64,000 nucleotides of DNA from Listeria welshimeri serovar 6b str. SLCC5334 (GTDB taxonomy: Bacteria; Bacillota; Bacilli; Lactobacillales; Listeriaceae): NCBI RefSeq assembly GCF_000060285.1, contig NC_008555.1, positions 1,116,001 to 1,180,000 of the forward strand. The letters are read 5' to 3'. A model generated the notes under the pieces. That model was given only the letters and a program-made list of their open reading frames with translations, had not been told where the DNA came from and ran no database searches. Position numbers and translations under genes: made by a program. Shown here in pieces: positions 1 to 7,191 of this stretch; positions within the stretch are counted from its first letter, which is position 1, and each line of letters begins with the position of its first letter.

Positions 1-58
1 CTATCATTTTTTGTGTAAGGATATTTGTGATGTTTTCATTGTTTTTATTCTCTATCAT
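1..58 (-). CDS. 5' end of an unidentified gene running off the window
   Basis: On the minus strand an ATG at position 58 is preceded by a strong AAGGAGG ribosome site at the usual distance and opens a frame that stays open to the window edge. Only 19 residues are visible (beginning MIENKNNENITN), polar and helix-prone. This is too little to assign a family. It is the next gene after the VOC-fold gene on the same strand, separated from it by a terminator, so it is probably a separate transcript. Confidence 0.6.
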   Translation of the reverse strand, partial: MIENKNNENITNILTQKMI

Positions 59-146
59 GAAAAATTCCTCCTTAAAAAGTATTCAATTATTTATGTTAAA
101 GGTATCTTATCACAATGGTCGAATTTGGTCAAACATTTTGAATAGA

Positions 147-178
147 AAAAGAAAACGCTGATTAGAGCGTTTTCTTCA
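147..178. terminator. Terminator behind the VOC-fold gene
   Basis: An 8-bp perfect stem AAAACGCT/AGCGTTTT with a 6-nt loop is flanked by T-rich runs on both strands. It ends the minus-strand gene at 185-592 and separates it from the partial gene at the window start. Confidence 0.8.
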
Positions 179-184
179 TAGATT

Positions 185-592
185 TTATTCAAAAGCTAGT
201 TGCCAAGTAATCCCGAATTTATCTGTTACCCAAGCTACTTTTCGAAGGGCTTCCACTTTTTCTGGTCCCATCATGACTATGCCTTCTTTAGCAAGTTTTT
301 CAAAAAGGGAGTCAAATTCGCTTTCTGTGTCTGCAAAATAAAGAGTTGTTGTGGCCCAGCTGAAGTCTGGTGATGCATTGTTGGTCATATCCATAATCAT
401 AAATGATGCTCCCTTTATTTCAAAAGTAGCATTAAGAATTTTGCCGATGTCGCCACCTTGCTCGGGTTTTGTGAAGTAAGTAAGGCCCACTTTTTTCGCA
501 TCAGGAAAAGTGTCTAAATAAAAATGAAATGCTTCCTCACCATTACCATTAAAAGTGAAAAATGTGGAGATTCGTTTCGCTTGATTAAACAT
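185..592 (-). CDS. VOC-superfamily (PhnB/glyoxalase-like) protein
   Basis: A 135-residue protein of the PhnB-like vicinal-oxygen-chelate fold, the group often mislabelled as 3-demethylubiquinone methyltransferase. The typical N-terminus is visible (FFTFNGNGEEAFHFYLDTFP), followed by the IMDM and SWATTTLYF strands of the second beta-alpha-beta repeat and a WQLAFE end. Substrate is unknown, and no catalytic claim can be made from sequence. The ATG at 592 has an AAAGGAGG site. It diverges from the precorrin-2 dehydrogenase gene and is probably not part of the B12 island. Confidence 0.8.
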   Translation of the reverse strand: MFNQAKRISTFFTFNGNGEEAFHFYLDTFPDAKKVGLTYFTKPEQGGDIGKILNATFEIKGASFMIMDMTNNASPDFSWATTTLYFADTESEFDSLFEKLAKEGIVMMGPEKVEALRKVAWVTDKFGITWQLAFE

Positions 593-683
593 TTACTTTA
601 CCTCCTTTTGAATTATTTTAACTATACCCGAAAAATACGTCGAATATGTGTTAAAATGAAGAAAAATAGGCGGAGGATTGATA

Positions 684-1148
684 ATGAAGTATCCGATAAT
701 GCTTGATATTACAGGGAAAAGAGTAGTCATAATTGGTGGTGGAAATGTAGCCCTTCGTAAAATAAAGGGATTGATTGATACGGGTGCTGATATTTTAGTT
801 GTCGCGCCACATATTTTGCCAGAAATAAAAGCGTTTGATGTGCGAATAAAGGAAGAAGCGTACCGTACAGAACATCTTGAGGGAGCTTTTATGCTATTTA
901 TTTGTACGAATAATCCAGAAGTGAATCAAATGGTTTTACGCGATAGTAAGCCAGATCAATTAGTGAATGATACGACGGAACAAGCTAATTCTCATTTTTT
1001 TAATATGGCAACAGTGATGAAAAACGATCTATTAGTTGGTATTTCAACAGTTGGAGGGAATCCTGGATATGCGAAAAAAGTTAAGCGAGAAATTGGTCAG
1101 TTAGTAGAAAATATAGCAACAGAAGAAATTAAAAATCGAAACAAATAA
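684..1148 (+). CDS. Precorrin-2 dehydrogenase (SirC/CysG N-terminal type)
   Basis: This 154-residue protein oxidises precorrin-2 to sirohydrochlorin with NAD, the branch step that supplies CbiK (52137) with its substrate. The NAD-binding Rossmann motif VVIIGGGNVALRK lies near residues 14-26, followed by the TGADILVVAP strand. It is shorter than Met8p/CysG-type bifunctional enzymes and seems to lack much of the chelatase/dimerisation part, so metal insertion is probably left to CbiK. I chose ATG 684 because CGGAGGA at 671-677 is correctly spaced; an in-frame TTG at 678 overlaps that site. It lies 50 kb from the other ring-forming genes and has its own terminator, so it is probably a single-gene unit. 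Confidence 0.85.
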   Translation: MKYPIMLDITGKRVVIIGGGNVALRKIKGLIDTGADILVVAPHILPEIKAFDVRIKEEAYRTEHLEGAFMLFICTNNPEVNQMVLRDSKPDQLVNDTTEQANSHFFNMATVMKNDLLVGISTVGGNPGYAKKVKREIGQLVENIATEEIKNRNK

Positions 1149-1153
1149 CCGAA

Positions 1154-1181
1154 AACCTGCTAATTTTAGTAGGTTTTTTTA
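1154..1181 (+). terminator. Terminator after the precorrin-2 dehydrogenase gene
   Basis: An AACCT-CTAA/TTAG-AGGTT stem closes on a short loop and runs into seven T residues, a typical intrinsic terminator six bases after the stop codon. Confidence 0.85.
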
Positions 1182-1233
1182 TTCTATTATATTGCTCTCT
1201 TTTAGGTTGCAAAATTTTACTATAGATTTTGGA

Positions 1234-1262
1234 ATGTAAACGCTCTATCATTGAAGTATACT
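1234..1262 (+). promoter_or_regulatory. Candidate pduS promoter with cre-like box over the -35 region
   Basis: TATACT (1257-1262) is preceded at 17 bp by ATGTAA, a poor -35. The 15-mer at 1234-1248 (ATGTAAACGCTCTAT) matches the CcpA cre consensus WTGNAANCGNWNNCW except at one position. The pocR promoter has the same arrangement. Functional use is inferred. Confidence 0.45.
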
Positions 1263-1291
1263 GAAAAACTATTAAGAGGGTGCTGAGCCAA

Positions 1292-2647
1292 ATGTCCATT
1301 TTAGAAAAAATTAAAGATGCTGGAGTTGTTGGTTGTGGTGGAGCGGGCTTTCCGACCCATGCCAAATTTAGCGGTGAAGTGGAATATTTAATTATTAATG
1401 CGGCGGAATGTGAACCGCTCCTGAAAACAGATCATTTTGTGATGAGAAATCACGCAGTAGAAACAATTAAAGCAATTGAAATGGTTAAAAGCCAAGTAGG
1501 CGCAGAATTTGCGGTTATTGCAACGAAACGTTATTACACAGAAGAGATTGCGGCTCTTAGATTGGCAATTACAGAATTAAATGCAAGTGTGACTATTCAT
1601 GAGATGGATAATGTCTATCCGACTGGTGATGAGCAAGTCATGGTATTTGAAGTGACTGGTCGAGTTGTGCCACCAAGCGGGATTCCACTTATGGTTGGTT
1701 GTATTGTATCGAATGTCTCAACGATGTGGAATGTGTATCACGCGATTCAAGATGATGCGCCAGTTGTTCGTAAACAATTAACGGTTACTGGTGCGGTTAA
1801 TGAACCAAAACTTTTAGATGTACCAATTGGAACGCCATTTGAAGTATGTTTAGCAGCAGCTGGTGGAACCAATTTGGACGAGTATTTATTTTTAGACGGT
1901 GGACCGATGATGGGAAAATTAAATGACCAATCGACCATTGCTGAAAAAGTTGTAACGAAAACTACGTCTGGCTTAATTGTTACAGAAGATACAGGCTATT
2001 TACACAAGCTCCATTATCAAACGGTGGAACAAATCTTTAATGAAACCAAATCGGCTTGTATTCAGTGTTCACTATGTTCAGATTTATGTCCGAGAAAACA
2101 ATTAGGTCATGATATTCATCCACATAAGGTCATGCGTCATTTTGCTGTGGCGGAAGACATTACGGATATTAAACCAGACCCGATTTGGGAAGAAGCGATG
2201 ATTTGTTGTGAATGTGGTATTTGTGAAGTTATTGCTTGTCCGATGGGTCTATCTCCAAGGCAAGTAAATATTCATGTAAAAAAAGAACTTTTAAAACAAG
2301 GGGTTCGTTATCAAACGGATAAAAAAGAATTCACTCCAGATCCAATGCGCGAATATAAGTCTATTGCACCAAAAAATATTTTAATCAAAATGGGCTTACA
2401 GCAATACGCAGATGTTCATTTAGAAACAATGCATTACTTAGATGTAGATGAAGTATTTATTCCAACCAAAATGCATATTGGAGCGCCGTCCATTCCTGTT
2501 GTAAGCGAGGGAGATATCGTGAAAAAAGGGGATTTAATTGCGAAGGTTCCTGATACTGCTCTTGGGGCAAATATCCATGCAAGTATTGATGGGCAAATTA
2601 TCCGAATAACGGAAGAACAAGTTCATATTAAGAAGGTGATGTCATGA
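1292..2647 (+). CDS. pduS: PduS cobalamin reductase, RnfC-like Fe-S flavoprotein
   Basis: A 451-residue RnfC-family protein. In Salmonella PduS is a flavin and iron-sulfur protein that reduces cob(III)alamin and passes electrons into the microcompartment. The glycine-rich GVVGCGGAGFPTHAKF segment at residues 11-26 starts the NADH/flavin-binding domain. Two 4Fe-4S motifs follow: CIQCSLCSDLC (CxxCxxCxxxC) and CCECGICEVIAC. The C-terminal 80 residues look like the SLBB/barrel-sandwich part (VVSEGDIVKKGDLIAKVP). The ATG at 1292 has AGAGGGTG upstream; the longer GTG start at 1280 lies in that site and is rejected. It overlaps pduT by 4 bases. In Salmonella pduS lies late in the operon; here pduST lead it. 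Confidence 0.92.
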   Translation: MSILEKIKDAGVVGCGGAGFPTHAKFSGEVEYLIINAAECEPLLKTDHFVMRNHAVETIKAIEMVKSQVGAEFAVIATKRYYTEEIAALRLAITELNASVTIHEMDNVYPTGDEQVMVFEVTGRVVPPSGIPLMVGCIVSNVSTMWNVYHAIQDDAPVVRKQLTVTGAVNEPKLLDVPIGTPFEVCLAAAGGTNLDEYLFLDGGPMMGKLNDQSTIAEKVVTKTTSGLIVTEDTGYLHKLHYQTVEQIFNETKSACIQCSLCSDLCPRKQLGHDIHPHKVMRHFAVAEDITDIKPDPIWEEAMICCECGICEVIACPMGLSPRQVNIHVKKELLKQGVRYQTDKKEFTPDPMREYKSIAPKNILIKMGLQQYADVHLETMHYLDVDEVFIPTKMHIGAPSIPVVSEGDIVKKGDLIAKVPDTALGANIHASIDGQIIRITEEQVHIKKVMS

Positions 2648-3198
2648 AAATGGATACATTAGGATTTCTTGAATTAAACAGTATTTCAAAAGGCATCGAA
2701 GCAGTTGATACGATGTTAAAAGCGGCTAATTCAGAATTAATTTATGCGAAAGCAAGCTGTCCAGGAAAATATTATATTTTAATAGCAGGAACAGTTGATT
2801 CCGTGGCACAATCAATTGAGGCAGGAACGAAAATTGGTGCGGCGAATATTGTTGGTAATTTAGTGATTCCACGGGTGTCTGATCAAGTAATCAAAGCAAT
2901 TAATAAAACAGAAGTGCCAGATGAGATGAATGCAGTCGGCGTAATGGAATATTATTCGTGTTCTGGATCAATTATCGCTGCCGATGCTGCTGTTAAAGCT
3001 GCCGATGTTCAGTTGATGGATATCCGTTTAGCAACTGGTATCGCTGGTAAATCATTCGTTGTTTTGACGGGTGATACAGCTGCATGTGAGGCGGCCGTTG
3101 AAGCGGGTCTTGCAGCTGCCAAAGAAGAGGCTCTTTTAATTAACAAAGTGGTTATTCCAAGACCGCGAAAAGAAGTTTTTGAGAGCTTAATTTATTAA
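2644..3198 (+). CDS. pduT: PduT tandem-BMC shell protein with Fe-S cysteine
   Basis: A 184-residue shell protein with two BMC domains (about 1-90 and 95-184), forming pseudohexameric trimers. The CPGK motif puts a cysteine at residue 39, matching the Salmonella PduT cysteine that binds a 4Fe-4S cluster at the trimer pore, so electrons from PduS could cross the shell here. The second domain carries the usual DAAVKAADV helix and a VIPRPRKEV end. It overlaps pduS, so the two are translationally coupled. A similar gene is found in the eut operon at 38328. Confidence 0.92.
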   Translation: MKMDTLGFLELNSISKGIEAVDTMLKAANSELIYAKASCPGKYYILIAGTVDSVAQSIEAGTKIGAANIVGNLVIPRVSDQVIKAINKTEVPDEMNAVGVMEYYSCSGSIIAADAAVKAADVQLMDIRLATGIAGKSFVVLTGDTAACEAAVEAGLAAAKEEALLINKVVIPRPRKEVFESLIY

Positions 3199-3220
3199 GA
3201 AGATAACAATATATTGTCAT
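3199..3220. promoter_or_regulatory. Candidate PocR operator upstream of pduU
   Basis: GAAGATAACAATATATTGTCAT begins one base after the pduT stop. Its core ACAATATATTGT is a perfect palindrome. The same word recurs upstream of pduA (8162-8180) and, with one change, upstream of the PocR paralog (41140-41157). These are places where PocR-type control is expected; binding is inferred. Confidence 0.5.
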
Positions 3221-3233
3221 AGGCTTTTTAAAG

Positions 3234-3267
3234 AAGGCGCGCACTGAAAGGAGTTGCGTGCCTTTTA
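3234..3267 (+). terminator. Terminator between pduT and pduU
   Basis: A 10-bp stem AAGGCGCGCA/TGCGTGCCTT (one G-T pair) with an 11-nt loop is followed by CTTTTAT. It should end the pduST message and separates it from the pduU operon. The T-run is short, so leakage is likely. Confidence 0.65.
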
Positions 3268-3345
3268 TACAATCTAACAAAATAGTGGCGCTTAAATATG
3301 ATAGGATTATTTTGAGATAGTTTGTCTAGATGAGGAGTGAAGAAA

Positions 3346-3696
3346 ATGAGTTTTGATGATAATAAAGAACGCGTAATACAGGAATATGTACCGGGTAAAC
3401 AGGTGACACTCGCACATTTAATCGCTAATCCAAACCGCGATATTTATACAAAATTAGGGCTAGAAGAAGGCGCAAGTGCGATTGGGATTTTAACGATTAC
3501 GCCAAGTGAAGCTTCTATTATTGCGAGTGATATCGCAACTAAATCTGGTGATGTACGAATAGGTTTTATTGACCGTTTTAGTGGTTCGGTTGTACTTACT
3601 GGGGATGTTTCTTCTGTGGAGTCAGCCTTGCAACAAGTAGTTTATTCATTACATGAAATTTTGGATTTCTCCATTCCAAAACTTACTAGGAGCTGA
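3346..3696 (+). CDS. pduU: PduU, circularly permuted BMC shell protein
   Basis: A 116-residue PduU/EutS-type shell protein. The N-terminal stretch [20 protein letters not shown] is the feature that makes the six-stranded beta-barrel plug over the hexamer pore in this family, followed by the permuted BMC fold ([19 protein letters not shown]). I chose ATG 3346 with GAGGAG upstream; an in-frame GTG at 3337 overlaps that site. There is no eutS in the eut cluster, so this is the only protein of this type in the window. It starts the pduU-pduV-cblS-cobU-cobS-cobC unit, with a weak -10 (TATGAT, 3297) ahead. Confidence 0.9.
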   Translation: MSFDDNKERVIQEYVPGKQVTLAHLIANPNRDIYTKLGLEEGASAIGILTITPSEASIIASDIATKSGDVRIGFIDRFSGSVVLTGDVSSVESALQQVVYSLHEILDFSIPKLTRS

Positions 3697-3701
3697 GTCG
3701 T

Positions 3702-4133
3702 TTGAAAAAAATGATGGTAATGGGCTCAGTCGGTTGTGGTAAAACAACGCTTTGTCAAAAATTGCATGGATATGATATTTCATATAAAAAAACACAGGCT
3801 GTGGAGTACTTTCAAGAAATGATTGATACGCCTGGTGAATTTGTTCAACATAGACAATTATATAGTGCACTCACAGTGACGGCAGCTGATGCGTCGGTGA
3901 TTGCGATTTTACAAAGTGTGACGGAGAAGAAGCAGACGTTTTCACCAATGTTTGCCAGTATTTTTGCTAAACCGGTTATTGGGATTGTGACAAAAGTGGA
4001 TTTAGCGGAATCGGATAAAGACATTGAGCGAGCAGAGCGGGAATTACGCATGGCTGGCGCGAAGCATATTTTTTATATTTCTTCAGTAGATGAAACGGGA
4101 ATGGAAGAACTTCGAACATATTTAGAAGATTAA
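3702..4133 (+). CDS. pduV: PduV/EutP-like small GTPase
   Basis: A 143-residue Ras-like P-loop GTPase of the EutP/PduV family. The Walker A motif GSVGCGKT is at residues 8-15, DTPGEF is the G3 box and TKVD is the G4 box. In Salmonella PduV binds PduU on the outer shell face and has been linked to microcompartment movement; EutP has been reported as an acetate kinase. The TTG start at 3702 has AGGAG at 3688-3692. It directly follows its partner pduU, and the eut operon has no separate eutP. Confidence 0.88.
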   Translation: MKKMMVMGSVGCGKTTLCQKLHGYDISYKKTQAVEYFQEMIDTPGEFVQHRQLYSALTVTAADASVIAILQSVTEKKQTFSPMFASIFAKPVIGIVTKVDLAESDKDIERAERELRMAGAKHIFYISSVDETGMEELRTYLED

Positions 4134-4157
4134 TTTTAACTAATTGGAGGTTATTTT

Positions 4158-4907
4158 ATGCCTCAAGTGAGGGATTTATCTGTCGTTGATGTGCCTGGTG
4201 GTTGTATTTTGACGAGCTGCGATATTAGCGCTGGTTTCGGTGAGAAAGCGCATGATGGTTTAGTAGTCACCCCAGAAGTGACAGCTCGTTTGACGCTCCG
4301 AGTGGCTTTACTAGAAATGATTGCTTCAGGAGCAGATGTGGTGTCAGTTAGTGATGTTGTTGGAGCCGAGATGGAGCCAACAGGCAGACGTATTATCATA
4401 GGTTTAAAAGAAGAACTTTCTAAAGCGAATCTAAATCATATCGAACTAAATGGTAGTACGGAAGAAAATATGAAGGTAACTCAAACCAGTGTGGGTGTTC
4501 TTGTAACTGGTTTTGCGACTAAAGCTGCACTAAAGCTTATAAATGTGCATGAAGCTGCAGTCTTATTTGCATTTGGAGAGCCAATTGTTGGGGAGGAAGT
4601 TCTGCAAAAAATGACAGAAATGCCAGATTATCATTTAGTGAAAAAGTTAGTTGCTGATAGTTCTGTCCTTGAAGTAGTACCTGTTGGATCAAAAGGAATA
4701 TTGTACGAGGCAAATCTGTTAGCAAAGTTAAATAATCGTGTGTTTAAGGAAACGTCTTCACTTGATGAAATAAGTCTAAATAAAACTGCTGGACCAGCAT
4801 CCGTTATATTGACAGCAGTTAAAAAAAGGGATTGCTCTATATTTGAAAAACATTTTTCAGGAGCCCAATACTTAGGCGAGTTATGCGGAAATGAGGAACA
4901 GATATGA
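4158..4907 (+). CDS. cblS: CblS alpha-ribazole kinase (PurM-like fold)
   Basis: A 249-residue protein that resembles the AIR-synthase (PurM) ATP-binding fold: the DVPGGCILTSCDISAGFGEK start and the EVTARLTLRVALLEMIASGAD helix are characteristic. In Listeria innocua the gene in this position was shown to phosphorylate alpha-ribazole to alpha-ribazole phosphate, bypassing CobT. My assignment rests on position (between pduV and cobU) and fold. Its transporter partner, CblT, is probably the gene at 41352. The last four bases overlap cobU, showing coupling to the next B12 step. The start has GGAGG 9 bases upstream. Confidence 0.82.
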   Translation: MPQVRDLSVVDVPGGCILTSCDISAGFGEKAHDGLVVTPEVTARLTLRVALLEMIASGADVVSVSDVVGAEMEPTGRRIIIGLKEELSKANLNHIELNGSTEENMKVTQTSVGVLVTGFATKAALKLINVHEAAVLFAFGEPIVGEEVLQKMTEMPDYHLVKKLVADSSVLEVVPVGSKGILYEANLLAKLNNRVFKETSSLDEISLNKTAGPASVILTAVKKRDCSIFEKHFSGAQYLGELCGNEEQI

Positions 4908-5461
4908 CTGAAATGATGCTTATAACCGGTGGAGCAAGAAGTGGGAAAAGTAATTTTGCGGAAAAAGAAGCTGCGAAATATAGTCGAGTATTATATGTAG
5001 CGACAGGAATTGCATTTGAAAATGATAGCGAGTTTCAAGCTAGAATCAAACAACATCAAGCAACTCGTCCAACAACTTGGGATACTTTTGAGGCTTTTCA
5101 GGGAATTGCGACTTATTTAGAGCAACATTCAAAGAAATATGATGTGATACTAGTGGATTGTGTGACAATGCTTGTTACCAATTTATTTTTCCAATTTCTT
5201 GGAGAACGTGAGTTAACGAATGAAATTGCTGAGGAAGTTGAAGTTGGGATACAGACAGAAATTCGAACAATCTTAAATGCTGGAAACAAATCATTAGCTA
5301 AGCTTATTTTTGTTACGAATGAGATTGGGCTTGGCGTGGTGCCGGAAAATAAGTTAACTCGAGTTTTCAGAGATATTATTGGTCGAGTAAACCAGCAAAT
5401 TGCGAACCAGGTAGATGAAGTCTATTTTGTAGTAAGTGGCATACCAAAAAGGTGGAAGTAG
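4904..5461 (+). CDS. cobU: CobU adenosylcobinamide kinase/guanylyltransferase
   Basis: A 185-residue bifunctional enzyme that phosphorylates adenosylcobinamide and attaches GMP, giving AdoCbi-GDP for CobS. The P-loop GGARSGKS is at residues 9-16, and the histidine of IKQHQATRP is in the place of the guanylylated residue. The end of the protein carries the family pattern [27 protein letters not shown]. Length fits the family (about 180). It overlaps cblS by 4 bases and is immediately followed by cobS. Confidence 0.95.
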   Translation: MTEMMLITGGARSGKSNFAEKEAAKYSRVLYVATGIAFENDSEFQARIKQHQATRPTTWDTFEAFQGIATYLEQHSKKYDVILVDCVTMLVTNLFFQFLGERELTNEIAEEVEVGIQTEIRTILNAGNKSLAKLIFVTNEIGLGVVPENKLTRVFRDIIGRVNQQIANQVDEVYFVVSGIPKRWK

Positions 5462-5462
5462 T

Positions 5463-6209
5463 ATGAAAACATTAATTTTACTTATTCAGTTTTTTACACG
5501 AATTCCGATACCAATTGCGATTAATATGGATGAGGTTAACTTGAAAAAAGGGAGCGCTTTACTTCCCTTTGTAGGCCTGATTATTGGTGCCTGGAATTGG
5601 CTTGTTTTTACTTTAGTAGCACTTGTTATGCCTTTACCTGTTGCGATTATTGCAGGGCTTTTTGCGGAAATTATTATCACTGGTGGATTTCATGTGGATG
5701 CACTCGCAGATACTGCAGATGGGCTATTTTCATCACGTAAAAAAGAGCGGATGCTTGAAATTATGAAAGATAGTCGAGTTGGGGCAAACGGCGTGATTGC
5801 GATTTGTTTTTATTTTCTTTTTTATGGTGCTTTATTTCTTTCAGTTCCAAGTGCATATGAAATTGGTTGGTTATTTTTTGTGTTACCCATTGTGGCAAAG
5901 GGTGTAACCATGTTACTTTTTGCAAAAATGACGTATGCAGGTTCAAATGAAGGACTTGGTTCTATTTTTCTTGGGGTTCCTTGGTGGCCAATCGCGATTT
6001 CACAATTGTTTGTTCTCTTTATTTTAGGACTAGTTTTTTCTTATATTGGATTGCTTGCTTATGCTGGTGTCATTCTATTCACGATTATTTATCGGACATT
6101 TGTGTATAAACGAATTGGTGGCATGAATGGAGATACGCTCGGTGCTGGTGGACAGATGGGGCAACTGGTGTGTTTATTTTGTCTAGTGCTAGTTTGGGGG
6201 TTGATTTAA
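5463..6209 (+). CDS. cobS: CobS adenosylcobinamide-GDP ribazoletransferase
   Basis: A 248-residue polytopic membrane enzyme joining AdoCbi-GDP and alpha-ribazole (phosphate). The polar cytoplasmic signature [19 protein letters not shown] with the following [12 protein letters not shown] is diagnostic; about six or seven hydrophobic segments surround it. The ATG at 5463 is one base after the cobU stop and has AAAGGTGGA upstream; a longer in-frame GTG start inside cobU is unlikely. It lies between cobU and cobC. Confidence 0.93.
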   Translation: MKTLILLIQFFTRIPIPIAINMDEVNLKKGSALLPFVGLIIGAWNWLVFTLVALVMPLPVAIIAGLFAEIIITGGFHVDALADTADGLFSSRKKERMLEIMKDSRVGANGVIAICFYFLFYGALFLSVPSAYEIGWLFFVLPIVAKGVTMLLFAKMTYAGSNEGLGSIFLGVPWWPIAISQLFVLFILGLVFSYIGLLAYAGVILFTIIYRTFVYKRIGGMNGDTLGAGGQMGQLVCLFCLVLVWGLI

Positions 6210-6785
6210 GTGCGACTTATTTTTGTGCGGCACGGAGAGACAGACTTGAATTTAGCTAGAAAATATTGTGGACAACTAGATGTTGGTTTAAATGAACACG
6301 GGGTTCAGCAGATGGAGTTGCTGCGAGAAAAGCTTGATTCTTATTCGATTGATTTAGTTATTACAAGCGATTTACTGCGAGCACATCAGTCTGCTGAAAT
6401 TCTAACTGATGTGAAAGCGTTTTGTTTTCCTGCATTTAATGAGATGGATTTTGGCGATTTTGAGGGATATACATATCAAGAAATTTACGCTAAGTTTCCT
6501 TTAGATTGGGCTAACTATTGTAATAATTGGCAAACTGCAATATTTCCAAATGGAGAAAGCTTCCCGATTTTTTATGATCGTGTGATTGCTGCTTTTATGG
6601 AAGAATGGAAAAAATGGCAGCAGTTCGATACTGTTTTGTTTGTTGGACATCTTGGGGTTTTAAGAGTAATTGCGCTTTTTTTACAAAAACAAAAAATAGC
6701 ATTTTATTGGGATAACGATTTTAAGCAAGGTACTTATTCACTCTGGGACAATGAGTCTCAAAGGTTTGTTATTTTGAATCAATAG
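6210..6785 (+). CDS. cobC: CobC alpha-ribazole-5'-phosphate phosphatase
   Basis: A 191-residue histidine phosphatase removing the 5'-phosphate of alpha-ribazole phosphate or adenosylcobalamin phosphate. The RHGETDLN motif puts the catalytic histidine at residue 8; the second conserved histidine is in VGHLGVLRV. It uses a GTG start immediately after the cobS stop. I see no terminator behind it before the riboswitch at 6862, so transcripts of this operon may run on into the riboswitch and antisense pocR. Confidence 0.9.
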   Translation: MRLIFVRHGETDLNLARKYCGQLDVGLNEHGVQQMELLREKLDSYSIDLVITSDLLRAHQSAEILTDVKAFCFPAFNEMDFGDFEGYTYQEIYAKFPLDWANYCNNWQTAIFPNGESFPIFYDRVIAAFMEEWKKWQQFDTVLFVGHLGVLRVIALFLQKQKIAFYWDNDFKQGTYSLWDNESQRFVILNQ

Positions 6786-6836
6786 TATATTTTTGTCATG
6801 TCAGAGGGAAAAGCGTATTTTATAAGTCCTTTATGG

Positions 6837-6842
6837 TAAAAT
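6837..6842 (+). promoter_or_regulatory. Candidate -10 of the riboswitch RNA
   Basis: TAAAAT lies about 20 bases ahead of the riboswitch aptamer, but the -35 position shows nothing good. Either the promoter is weak or the RNA is also fed by readthrough from cobC. Confidence 0.3.
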
Positions 6843-6861
6843 ATAGATAGTTAAATAGGTC

Positions 6862-7025
6862 TTAAGTTGGTGAAATGTATTTGCATTTCTGAAAGAGGAA
6901 TTCGGTGCAATGCCGAAACTGCCCCCGCAACTGTAAGGTGGACAAGAATTGAGAAAACCACTGTGCGTTTAATCGTATGGGAAGGTTCAATTCTTGGATG
7001 AAGCCAAGTCAGGATACTCGCCAAA
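6862..7025 (+). ncRNA. Cobalamin riboswitch aptamer (Rli39-type)
   Basis: All conserved parts of a cobalamin aptamer are visible in order: the TTGGTGAAATG start, GGTGCAATGCC, CCCCCGCAACTGTAAGG and the B12-box-like GCCAAGTCAGGATACTCGCC at 7003-7022. It is on the + strand and reads towards pocR, which is on the other strand, so it controls an antisense RNA and not a coding gene. This matches the published L. monocytogenes arrangement. Confidence 0.92.
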
Positions 7026-7098
7026 TAAGACGGAAGCAACACTTTTTCGGGGTCCTAAAAAGCGTATGCGGGTCGTATAGCTTTTTTGCTATGCTTAA

Positions 7099-7136
7099 AC
7101 TCTCATTCGATTATGGATGAAAGTTTTTTTGTTTTT
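7099..7136 (+). terminator. Riboswitch-controlled terminator
   Basis: ACTCTCATTC pairs with GGATGAAAGT (one mismatch, one G-T pair) and is followed by seven T, G and five T. It is 75 bases behind the aptamer, so it is the probable expression platform. A smaller T-loop hairpin at 7074-7095 lies between. Confidence 0.7.
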
Positions 7137-7146
7137 CAGGCAACAA

Positions 7147-7182
7147 AAAAGTCATATTCACTATTACATGAATATGACTTTT
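7147..7182 (-). terminator. pocR terminator
   Basis: A 14-bp near-perfect stem AAAAGTCATATTCA/TGAATATGACTTTT with an 8-nt loop sits 10 bases behind the pocR stop and ends in T6 on the minus strand. It also lies in the path of the + strand antisense RNA and could add to its termination. Confidence 0.85.
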
Positions 7183-7191
7183 GGAAAATAC

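Noticed and set aside
5436-5462. Longer GTG start for cobS
   Set aside because: It would overlap cobU and lacks the AAAGGTGGA spacing found for ATG 5463.
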